Origin: Endotrypanum monterogeii
Taxonomy: Eukaryota > Euglenozoa > Kinetoplastea > Trypanosomatida > Trypanosomatidae
NCBI GenBank assembly: GCA_000333855.2
Contig: CM007320.1
Location: 1,477,162 to 1,541,161 of the forward strand
Length of the DNA stretch: 64,000 nucleotides
Direction of reading: 5' to 3'
The notes beneath the pieces are model-generated. The model was not told the origin of the DNA. It did not search any database and saw only the letters and a program-made list of their open reading frames with translations. Position 1 is the stretch's first letter, and each line of letters starts with the position of its first letter. Below are positions 48,874 through 58,700 of this stretch, piece after piece. The position numbers and the translations under genes are program-made.

Positions 48874-50289
48874 ATGTCTGCATCCGCAAAGCGAGATAAG
48901 CTGCCCGCCACGGGTGCTAAGAAAAAGTCACTTACGGGAAATACTGTACTGCCAACGGTGCCCAGCTCCGGTCCTGTCGCCGCCGCAGCGGCGCCTTCCT
49001 CTTTTGCTCTAAACTCAAGTGGCGCCGGCCAGGCTTCTTTGCCGCGTGTGTCAGTAACTTCCATAGTGGTGGTAGATCCAGATGCAGACGCTGTGACCGC
49101 CACAGCATCTAGGCCGCAGAAGGCTACAGGCTCAACTGCCAGTAGCCGCGGTGCTACTGGTACCAAGAAAAAAGATACTGCCAGCGTCCAGAAACTCCCA
49201 TCTACAAAGCCGCTGCCCCGTGGCGGAGGTGGCAAGGGAGGCAGGGTCGGTGGCTCGAAGCGCGGCGGGGGATCGCGTGGCACTTCGGCAACCTCTCGAG
49301 GAACACGAGCTACGTCCAAGTCGCGTCGCACCACCACCTCGCGCGGTCGCGGTCGTGGTCGTGGTCGCGGTAAGTCTGCAAAGGGCCGCGGGAAGGGCTC
49401 GAAGGCGCGTCGACAGCTGCAAATTATTTGTGCCTCGATTGAGGCTGCGCAAGAGGAGGAGCAGGCGCTGCGCCAGGGCGTCGAGGTGGAGGAGGAGCTA
49501 GAGTTGGACACCTTTAGACCTATTTACAATGCGCTGGTCATGGAGATAGTGCGGGCCCAGGTGGAGCAGGTGAACGCTCGACAGCGAAGACTGAATGAGA
49601 TGCTGGAGGCCTTCAAGAATGAAGGTCTTCTTGGTGGCGGCACTGGGGTGCATGACGATCAGCAGGTTAGCGCGCTCATCGAGCGGATGCGTGAGCGGCT
49701 GCATACCGACGCAGTCTCAGAGCTGGACACACTCAAGACACGCAACAGCAACCTTCAACATAGTCTGGATGAAGTTACGCTGGCTATGGAGAAAAAATGT
49801 AGCGAAATGGAGGTGCTACGCTCCACTTATGCACATAAGGTGGCGAGGACCGATGTCGACAACGAAGAGATGCGGGCAAAGGTTGAGGCCACCTTGCGTA
49901 CCTCGATGCTCGATGTGGAGAACATGAAGCGAGAGCTCAGTCGTCGTATTGATATTGCCTGTGCCTCGATTCGCACGCCCTCCTACAACACTTCGTTGGA
50001 GTCGATGCGTGAGCTGGTACAGCGGGTACGGGAGGAGGTGCAGGAGCATCATGATGAGCTGACAAAGCTGGTGGTTTCCATTGGCGCCCACGATACCTTT
50101 CTCAAGAGCAGCAGCGATACGATGCACACAAACTTGCCTTCACAGTACCGAACGGAATTGCGAAAAATGGAAAAGGACCAGCTGCTGAACCTGCTGGACG
50201 TGCTTAGTTTCCAGGGAGGCGTCGTTGACATTGTCGGTAAGGCCATCTATGTAATTACTGAGTCTCAACACAAGACAGCTGTAATGTGA
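48874..50289 (+). CDS. RG-rich basic protein with long coiled coil, unknown function
   Basis: This protein is 471 residues long from ATG 48874; the frame extends to a TTG at 48850. The first ~115 residues are Ala/Ser/Thr/Val-rich. Residues about 115-185 are Gly/Arg/Lys/Ser-rich, with a perfect RG dipeptide run at 157-166 followed by 'KSAKGRGKGSKARR'. RGG/RG boxes bind RNA or G-rich nucleic acid and are favourite substrates of arginine methyltransferases. From about 185 to 400 the protein is a long helical coiled coil ('LVMEIVRAQVEQVNARQRRL', 'VSALIERMRERLHTDAV', 'VRTDVDNEEMRAKVEATL'-like heptads). The C-terminal 60 residues ('ELRKMEKDQLLNLLDVLSF') form another helix. The combination suggests an oligomeric RNA- or chromatin-associated protein, but the coiled coil would also suit a cytoskeletal role. 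I do not recognise an orthologue. Confidence 0.78.
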   Translation: MSASAKRDKLPATGAKKKSLTGNTVLPTVPSSGPVAAAAAPSSFALNSSGAGQASLPRVSVTSIVVVDPDADAVTATASRPQKATGSTASSRGATGTKKKDTASVQKLPSTKPLPRGGGGKGGRVGGSKRGGGSRGTSATSRGTRATSKSRRTTTSRGRGRGRGRGKSAKGRGKGSKARRQLQIICASIEAAQEEEQALRQGVEVEEELELDTFRPIYNALVMEIVRAQVEQVNARQRRLNEMLEAFKNEGLLGGGTGVHDDQQVSALIERMRERLHTDAVSELDTLKTRNSNLQHSLDEVTLAMEKKCSEMEVLRSTYAHKVARTDVDNEEMRAKVEATLRTSMLDVENMKRELSRRIDIACASIRTPSYNTSLESMRELVQRVREEVQEHHDELTKLVVSIGAHDTFLKSSSDTMHTNLPSQYRTELRKMEKDQLLNLLDVLSFQGGVVDIVGKAIYVITESQHKTAVM

Positions 50290-52063
50290 GGACTTCAGTT
50301 GGAATGATTTGCCCCCCCCCCCCACCCCACCCCACCACCACCAATACTCAGCGCGTGCCTCAAGTGCTGACTCTTTGTTTCTGCATTACGGAGGTGTTTG
50401 CAAGCCCTGTTAGACCCTTAGACGCATCCGGCCACGCGACTGGCACACACTTCCTCGCATCGGAGGATCTCTCTTTTATTTTTTCTGGAAACGAGGTAAG
50501 AGTGTCCTGCTCAGGTGCTTTTGTGTGCTTCTGAGCCGCGAGGGGAGGGGGAGGGGGGGGTAAGGGGGATATTCACTATATCTATTGGCTGCGATTGTTC
50601 GGCGTTTTTTTTTAAAGTGATACCATGCTAGCATATCCACTCTTGTTGCCCTGTTACCTGCGCGTGTGTTTCTAGGCAGCATGAATCTATGCTGCTGCGA
50701 TGTGCCAGGCTGTATCGTCTCCTCCCGAACGGGGTTGTCACAGTATGTGCCAGTGTGGTGTGACTCCCTCCCGTTCCTTCTCCCAACTATTTAGCATTAG
50801 TGCATGCATACACGGAGAGATGAGCACGTGCCATTCGAAGGGGGGGGGGGCTGGGGAAGGGAAGGGAGGGGAGGGGAATGCCCTGCAAGTGAGATCACAC
50901 TTGTCCATCAGTTGTTGCTTGTCGGTTGCTTCCTCACTTCCCCCATCTCTGTGCGAAATCTTCGTTTATCAAGACTGCTTTGCCATATTATGTACAATAG
51001 CTCCATTTCGTATATATATAGTGTGTATGTGTGTGTGTTTGTGTTATGAGACAAGTTTGTTTCTCTTGTTGTTTATGCTAACCAAAAAAAAAAAATACGT
51101 TCTTGAGTACAGCGGTCGGTGGTTGGATAGCTGTTGGTTTCTTGGTGGTGTGTCTGTCCCACACTCACTCTTAGCCTCAGAGTATGCTGCACCTGCAACA
51201 TAGGCACCCCACCCCCTTTCACCCCGCCTCGGCGCACACCCCTCCCCACACCCACACACATACACATACACACACGGACAGGTATCACTTGCAGTGCCTG
51301 GGTGCCAGATTTGGTGGCAAGTCCTGCGAGGCCAGGGGAAGGACGCTGTATTACCAATGTCGTTACTAGGCACACTTAAGTGAACGAAATGTGTTGCAGG
51401 GGCCTTGCAAATGGTCTAGAGTGGTTCTTGCCGCATTCCCGGGGGATCTGGGGAGGGGAAGAGGGGGGGAGGGGGCAACCACCGCTGTCGTTTGTGCTGC
51501 TGTCAGCTTTGGGTGAGGCTACTCGCGCTCACGAGATGCTTACTCTCATGCGCAACACGGAGACACACTGCACCATCTCACTGTTCTATCCGGCACCCCG
51601 CCCACCTTGTTTTTCTTTACTCTGGTTCTCCCATCGCTTGTTATTACTGGCCTTTCTCGTCTCCCTTGGACATTGTCATGAAAGGTCGGCTTTCTCGTAG
51701 CCCTGCTCTTTCCGTCAGCTGTCTCGACGCGTCATTCTTGTGTTTTGGAGAGCATCACCCCTTCCTTCTCGGTTCCGCCTGTCTTATACGCTGGAAACAG
51801 TGAGGTCAGACAACTTCTTAGCGCATCGTCTCTCCCTTTGGAAGACCAAGAGAACCTGAGGTTCCAGGAGACATGATTAGTCCTCCTCATGTGTCTATCT
51901 AGGCTCGAGTCTGTGCATATGCGTATTGTGCACTGTTGTGTGATTTAGTGCCCGCTCCCACGCGATACGCCATACCAAACGCAAAGGCGGAAACGCTTCA
52001 CTTTTTGGACCAGTCGGAAGGGGTGGCCGCAGGCTGGGGAAAGCAAAGAAAGCAACGTATCCG
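50290..52063 (+). other. Spacer (1.8 kb) between the RG-rich and AT-hook genes
   Basis: No gene is seen. The spacer begins with a C-run (50313-50323) within a CCCA/CCAC repeat, and holds G-rich patches (50535-50565, 50840-50876, 51450-51475) that could form G-quadruplexes in RNA or DNA, an A-run, and CA units at about 51245-51275. Confidence 0.6.
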
Positions 52064-55054
52064 ATGCCGCGAAAACCGTGCCGCGCTCCTGCGGATCCTC
52101 AGTTGAACTTGCCCCCACTGTCACAGGCTTCGCCGGCTCTCGTTGACGATACCCGTGAGAGCGCGCGTGAAGCGGTCCCGTCGACGCTTGTTAGTGCACT
52201 TTCAGTGTCCCCAACCCATCGACGACGCGGACGTCCGCGAATATTTCCCCGCAATACATCCTCGGAGCACTCCCCACACGCACAACTTGCATCAACTGAG
52301 CCAGTGGCTAAGGATCACAAGGATGTATCGACTACTGCTGCGCTCACTCTTGCTGTATCTAACTCGACATCCACCGAAGCACCCACCGCCAACTCTTCAT
52401 CAGTCACAGGGGCTTCCACGAGGCTGCCTCTGTCCCTTCCTCTCGCGTCTGTTTCCGCGCCATCGTCGTCTAGCGGCATCACCGATGCTCTGCCACACAT
52501 CACCGTTGCTTCACCAGATACACGGCATCGAAGCCCGAGGACGGTGACGGCCTCTTCTCCCACGTCTCTCCACTCCAGTGCCCAGACTGTACCTGTCAAC
52601 TCAGAAAGTATCGCGGCAGATGGGACTGACGGCGCGACACCAGGCGCGCTACCGCCCCTGCCCTCTCCTGCCGCTTTCATGGCGGCATGTTTCGGGTGGC
52701 GCCTTACAAGGTGTGCTTTTGATGAGCATGCCAAAATGACGTTTGTTCTTCAGCACCGGACCGCAACCACTCGGCACGTGGCAATCGAAAGCAGTGAAGG
52801 TGCGCTGAGGCTTGCAGGGGGTGTCACCGGCGACGCCAACTCGGGAACTGTTCGTGTTAACGGTATTCTCATGAGCTTTACACAATGTGCGGCGTATCTG
52901 CAAGACTTGACGCACCGGGCTCCGACGCTTTTTAACTCTTCGCAACCTGTTCCGCCGACAGATCAGATGCCGCTAGGAGAGGAGGAAAGGAGCGACACCC
53001 TGGGGGAAGGGGAATCGATATCATCGCCCATCTTCCAGCTACCGTCCCCGGCCTCGCCCAACGAGTTAGCCAAACGTTTCGAAAGGCAAGCCAGGAAAAG
53101 GGCCCGCAGTTGTTCTCCTTCTCCACACGCACGCTCGACCACGTCAGTGACGTCTGCAACTGAGCTTCTGTCCGGCGCCACAGGGATGAGCCTCTCAGAC
53201 GAGCCCGTGACTGCAGGAGGAGAAAGGAGGAAGGGGAGCTTGATGTCACCACCATCTTCTTCACCGGCAAGCTCTTTTCACTCTACCCACACACAGGCTC
53301 TGCCCGAAACGGCGATTCCGGTTTCCATGACTGCCCCAGGCATCAAAGTCGAAGCACAGCCGTCGCAGTTTGCGACTGCACCTGTTACTCATCGGCAGCG
53401 GGACGACAGGGGGACCAGGAATCCTCGCGCCCAGGCGCTGTCAGTCGCTGCAATTAAAGGTAGTGAGTCGTCCTGGCAGCTACAACAGAAACCAAATGCC
53501 TCTGACACCAACACTGGTGATACGAACGCGGCGTCACAGCGGGATGTACTCGTGGCGAACGGAAGTGTTTCTCCCAGAGAAAAGCCTATTTCTTCGACTG
53601 TCTTCGCTTCCCCGACGATGCGTCAGCGGCGCACTTTTTCGACTCACAGGGTAGGCGCCGCCGGAGCGGGTACGGCATCACCTGTTGTTGGCGCGCATCA
53701 TTCCCCACCGACATCTCACGTTCCGCCCCATGGAGCGCCTCGTACAGGAACCTTTACGATGCCTTTTGCCTTCCGCCACGTCTCGGTAGAGCCTTTCGTT
53801 CTCGGTGCCGTGCAGGAGGAGCCAAATGTGGTTGGTAGCAAGGGCACCAGCTGCGGTGCTCATCCAAGCGCCTGGAGTGACTCGGGCGGCTGGTCCACCT
53901 GCTCGTCTCAGTTCTGGTTGGCGCATACGCATGCCGTCAGCCGAGCGTTCGGAGTGACACCAGCGCTCCGCAGTGACCAATCAGCTAGCAGTGAGGATCC
54001 TGAGCCACTGGAACGCGGAGATGCTGTCGGGCAGAGAACAGAAAAAGTGGCATCGGCGTTTTTTTCGGTGGCGCCGACGGATTCCCAAACGGTTGCAGCC
54101 CTTGTGCGCATGACGCTACGGGCGCAGTGGCGCCAGCGCTCGTCAATGTGGGCAACGATGGAGGACTCGTTGCGTATGGCTGTCGGTTCAGGTTGTCTCC
54201 GCGGAGACGCCCTGGAGGCGGGTGTGCACGCGCTCCAAGCTAGCGGGGAGGAACAGTGCCGATACAGCGGTATAGACGCCGAGGCTGATTTGAGGGGCAT
54301 CGCGTTCGGTTCCTCCGGGATGACTGTACCTACTGTCGGTTGGGTGGGCCATACTGCAGAGCGACTGCCTAGCTCTTCGTTTCCGGCAAGTCGGCCGCGT
54401 GCGTTGTTGCCGGTGTCGGGTAGGGCCGTTGTCGAAGCACAGGATCGCATCACCGACAACGATGAGGGGAGAAGGGAGGAGGGTGCGCGTCAGCCTCGTT
54501 ACGTCGCCTGCACTGGTGGAATTCCCTCCGCCGACCGCATCTCTATTGATCATACCTATTCCACCCGTGGTTCGTATGTAATGGCACCCCACGTGACGGC
54601 GGAGGGGACAGCGACATCACCGTGTGGTTTCTTGGCCTTGAAACGGAATCCACAGGAGGACCTACACCACCACGTGTACAAACGTGTCATGCCTACCGAT
54701 ATGCGTCTCGCGGTCGAGGCCGAGGACTCACTGACGGCTCAGTCAAACGCCATCGCCTCACCGCGCGTATCCGACGCAATGTTTTCGGCCTCTTTCGATC
54801 CGCGCAGGGGCGTAGACGGTGGCGAGTGTGACGACGACGACGAAGAGGAGAACGACGGCAGAGCTAATGGCTCAGTGAGGAAGGTCTGCAGCCTGTTAAC
54901 TAGCACACGGGGAACACGGAGGGCCCCCGCCGCAGTAGACCTCTTGGGCTCTGGCAGGGGGAACGGCTCTGCTGACATCGACTACATTCTGAGAAATCAC
55001 CCGTCGATACGTCGCATTCCAATGCCTGACGTCGAGCTGCGCTACGGGCCTTGA
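52064..55054 (+). CDS. AT-hook-containing hypothetical protein
   Basis: This protein of 996 residues starts at ATG 52064. Residues 53-60 read RRRGRPRI, a good match to the AT-hook core (R-G-R-P flanked by basic residues), a small motif that binds the minor groove of AT-rich DNA. A second folded-looking patch is near residues 205-290: 'AAFMAACFGWRLTRCAF' and 'FVLQHRTATTRHVAIESSEG', then 'GTVRVNGILMSFTQCAAYL'. This small alpha/beta segment is unknown to me. The rest is Ser/Pro/Ala/Thr-rich and probably disordered. Near the C-terminus comes an Asp/Glu run ('ECDDDDEEEND'), then 'LLTSTRGTRRAP' and a final 'DYILRNHPSIRRIPMPDVEL' helix that looks conserved. No membrane segment is seen. A nuclear DNA-binding or chromatin role is the natural inference, though one AT-hook alone is weak evidence. 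Confidence 0.78.
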   Translation: MPRKPCRAPADPQLNLPPLSQASPALVDDTRESAREAVPSTLVSALSVSPTHRRRGRPRIFPRNTSSEHSPHAQLASTEPVAKDHKDVSTTAALTLAVSNSTSTEAPTANSSSVTGASTRLPLSLPLASVSAPSSSSGITDALPHITVASPDTRHRSPRTVTASSPTSLHSSAQTVPVNSESIAADGTDGATPGALPPLPSPAAFMAACFGWRLTRCAFDEHAKMTFVLQHRTATTRHVAIESSEGALRLAGGVTGDANSGTVRVNGILMSFTQCAAYLQDLTHRAPTLFNSSQPVPPTDQMPLGEEERSDTLGEGESISSPIFQLPSPASPNELAKRFERQARKRARSCSPSPHARSTTSVTSATELLSGATGMSLSDEPVTAGGERRKGSLMSPPSSSPASSFHSTHTQALPETAIPVSMTAPGIKVEAQPSQFATAPVTHRQRDDRGTRNPRAQALSVAAIKGSESSWQLQQKPNASDTNTGDTNAASQRDVLVANGSVSPREKPISSTVFASPTMRQRRTFSTHRVGAAGAGTASPVVGAHHSPPTSHVPPHGAPRTGTFTMPFAFRHVSVEPFVLGAVQEEPNVVGSKGTSCGAHPSAWSDSGGWSTCSSQFWLAHTHAVSRAFGVTPALRSDQSASSEDPEPLERGDAVGQRTEKVASAFFSVAPTDSQTVAALVRMTLRAQWRQRSSMWATMEDSLRMAVGSGCLRGDALEAGVHALQASGEEQCRYSGIDAEADLRGIAFGSSGMTVPTVGWVGHTAERLPSSSFPASRPRALLPVSGRAVVEAQDRITDNDEGRREEGARQPRYVACTGGIPSADRISIDHTYSTRGSYVMAPHVTAEGTATSPCGFLALKRNPQEDLHHHVYKRVMPTDMRLAVEAEDSLTAQSNAIASPRVSDAMFSASFDPRRGVDGGECDDDDEEENDGRANGSVRKVCSLLTSTRGTRRAPAAVDLLGSGRGNGSADIDYILRNHPSIRRIPMPDVELRYGP

Positions 55055-55777
55055 AGAGAAAGACATCACACTACATAAAAAGAATGAAAGTGCCTTGACA
55101 GAAAGACTGTTTTTTTTTTTTTCGTGACGGCTCTCGCCGAGTCGCCATGCGACACTTTTCAGAGGGCTGCCCGCCGTACCCTATTCTCAGTGGAAGGCTA
55201 CCGATACCGCTATTAACGAGGGGGGTACTACCAATAATAGTTCTGAATTGAGAGAGACGCATGTGAGTATGGACAATTCGTTATGTCACAGGATCACATG
55301 GATTTGATCCAGAAGCTGAGTACTGAGCACACACAATCACAAAAAGGGAAAACGACCTTGTGTGCCTGTCTCTCTATGTATGTCCCCAAAGCTGATCATC
55401 GTTCAGTATGTGCATCATTGCCTCGCTTTTTAAAAAGATTTATCATCTGGTGGAGCTCATCTGTTCTGTACTCTTTCTTCCTCACTCCACGTGCGATCTT
55501 TTTATGCATTCCTGTCCAACTGCACTCTTTTTTGAACAAAAATGTATGCATACACTCGCTTTTTGCCACTGCCTCGTACTATGCACATCACTTTATTTCT
55601 ACCCGCTAGTACATACATACGCGCGCGCACCTCTAGACTTCCCCCCTACGGTCCTCTCCTTGCCTCGTGCGCTTATCAGTACTGCGGCCCGCCGCAAACA
55701 GGGAGGACGGAGTGCCCCTCCCCCCTCCAAAAAAAAAAAAATCCTTCCTGGTTTCCTAATAGCTGTGTGGTGTCTAC
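55055..55777 (+). other. Spacer (0.7 kb) between the AT-hook and Sfi1-like genes
   Basis: No gene is visible. T-runs, C/T-rich sequence (55455-55500 and 55630-55670) and an A-run at 55728-55740 precede the ATG at 55778. Confidence 0.65.
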
Positions 55778-58700
55778 ATGACGTCTCGCGGGCGTCCCAC
55801 CGAGGCGCAGCACGCGGCGCTGCTGGCGAGTGATGCACCTCTGATGAACCGATGCGACCAGGAGGAGCTGCACCTCAAGCATCGCCTGGCTCGTGCTACT
55901 GCCGCTTTCGCTCTCAACGTCCAGCAGAATCAATCGCTCGCTGACCGTGAGGAGCGCTCCCGTGAAGTGCGACTCCAGGCTCAGTTCACAGAGCTTCTTG
56001 CCGGAACGCGTGGGTTAGAGGTGCCGTCTGTTGCGAGGTCTTCGCCTACCACTGCACTCGCCAATGCCGCCAAGCGTGGTCGTGGGGGCACTGCAGATGC
56101 GGTGAAAAGCGGTGTCAAATCCCACCCCACACCATCCACGGGGGCTATCGCCACAACGTCCGTTGGCCTGAAGACGAGCAGTGCCGCTACCGATAATGGG
56201 CGCATCACGCATGCCGCGCATCCGCCGTACTCGATAGGGTTTCCAGATGAGTACAAGTCGAGCGGCTTCAAATCTCCCATTCGTTGGGCCTCTGTCATGT
56301 ACGATGAGACATTTCTTACCGTGTACGGTCCTCGTGGGTTTCGCGATCAGTCTCTCGACCAAGTACCAGCCGGCGCGGAACGATCCCCCATGGCGCGTGA
56401 GGCTTTTCCTCACCGGTTCATGGCCGCTGTCACGTGCTACCTTCTCAATGAGGTTCTCTGTGCCAACCCCATGCTGTCGAAACTCTGGCAGGAAAAACTG
56501 CGTCAGCCAATCTTTGACTCCGTCTTTAGTCCTCAGTCCATTGCAATGGGGCGTGATCAAAACCGAGTGCGGCGTGGCGGTGGCGCTGGGAACGCTGCTG
56601 TAGCAGATGCCATCGTGCGCGCAACAATGAAGTCAGACTTTCCTCCCCCCTCGACCGACGCAGTCCCCTCCACGACCTCGGCTTTGTTTCCGCACCGCAC
56701 CAACACGTACACCACCCAAGGAGAATTTGCGTCGCTTCGACTTTGGGCAGAGGAAGTGGCGATAGAGCACCAGGAGAAGGTGTGTGTTTGTCAGCGTGTT
56801 TGTAACTTACAGCGCGCCACAACAAGTCGTTATGTAGCGGTGGACATGTTTCAGCGGCGCGAACAAAAGATGCAGTGTCGTTCAGTCTTCATGGTTTGGC
56901 GGTCCCACACTCACCAGCGTCGTAAACATCGTCAATCTATAGAGCGCTTCTTGACGAGGCGGCACCTTCGCCATCTAGAGGAGACGACGTTCCTGCGGTG
57001 GAGGGGCTTTGTTGTTCGTGTCAAAGCTACCGGGCTGCAGCAGCGTTTGGTGGAGATCGAAATTAGCCGCAGCCGTGTTATTAGCGAACACACCGCTGCG
57101 TTGAATGCTTTGCAAGAAAAACTTGTCAAGGAACGCTCAAGGCACATGCAAGAGAGCTTCGAGCGAGAGACACTACACGCACAAATACTAGACAATCACA
57201 GTATGGAGATCGAGGCGCTGCGGATGATGCTGCACACCGAAAGGATGCGGATGGAAGAGTTCCGTAAATGGGTTACGCGGTGGGAACGGGCGGCAAAGAC
57301 GTTTCGCCCTGCAAAGCCCTGTCCGCCGGTGCCTTGCCCCCTTTGGACGATCGCCTGCAGCTTGCTCAAATCGGAAGAGGCGTTTGCCAACACGGCTCTG
57401 AAACAAAGCGGAGTCCAGGAGACACTGTTGCGTGTGCCTTACCCCATTCTACTTGAGGCGCGACAGCGAATGGAGGAGCTGCTGCTCGTCTGGGTGAATG
57501 CAGTTATGCAAGACTCTCCAGAGGCGTCCACGTGGATCCATGTCGATGCCTTCAAATATGGTTACAGCTCCCTACCAAAAAAGCAGTCATCGCTGAAAAA
57601 AAGCTCATCAGAGGCCAGTGGCGAGAAAAGAGATGCAGATGGTTCTGCGTGCGACTTCAGCATCTACGCGCTCATGTGCCTTGTTCGAGAGCTTCGCCGA
57701 CGCTACGAGGAGGCCGGGCTGGTGGCGAGGGCCGCCGTGCATGATAGGTCTCATGATGCGAACGTGGCCGATTTTTATCGTGAATTGACCAATGTTTTTG
57801 CGGTCCAGGCGGGTGGAGGCCTCTACGCGCCACTCCTGGCACACTGCCCTTCCTCGCCACTCTGGTTCACTGCCGAGGGTTTGTTTGGTGGACCCATGTC
57901 AAATATGAAGCTATCGGCACGGCAGCACCGGCGCCATCACACCGTGCTTATGTGGGTGCTCGCCTCTCTCCTCGTCGGGCACATTCGGGTTACCTGGCTT
58001 GCATCTCTCCTTGACAAGCGAGTGCAGCCGGTGCGGTCACCGATGGAGGAGATGGAAACGCTAGAATGTACACGCGAGTCAGAGATGATGAAGCTGACTC
58101 AACTCAGTTTCCCCATGCAGCACAGTAAGGCGGCTGCTGGCCCACCCGCGGCACCTCGAGGCACCAAAGTGGTGGCGTCGAACACTCTTCTGCCCAAAAA
58201 AAAACTGTCCCTTTCGTCATCGCTGCGCGCCTCAGCAAGGGCCGCCGAGGACGCAGAAGAAGTATCGATCGTTTCTACGGAGATGTCACTCTTGGACATG
58301 TTGCGAGCGCGTCAACGGGCAACGCATCATAACACCAAAAGAGACTCCAATGACAGTAACAGTAGTGCAAACATGATTCGCAATGAGTTGCTCGGGTTAG
58401 GGGATGATTCTTTATCTGATATCGAGGCATTCCTGGGCATGCAGCATTATCAGGTGAACTCGCTTAGGGGAATAGAAGGATCCAGTGATAGTGAGGAAGG
58501 CGACGACGACGACGATCGATGGATTAACCGTTTGTTCCATCAGGTTTTTAAAGCCGAGGAAGCCGAGGCGGAGCAGCGCCGTATCGTGCGTCTCCAAAGC
58601 AAAGAGGTGCCCCAGGATGCTACAGAGATGGAGGACGTGCCGCTGCACATGCCCAGGTCCTCGAAGTCTGGTGACATTGAAGAGTGCGAAGGGGTGTCAG

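Noticed and set aside
48837..49511. 224-codon minus-strand frame
   Set aside because: It is the antisense shadow of the RG-rich gene. Its Pro/Arg repeats are the complement of the RG/Gly codons.
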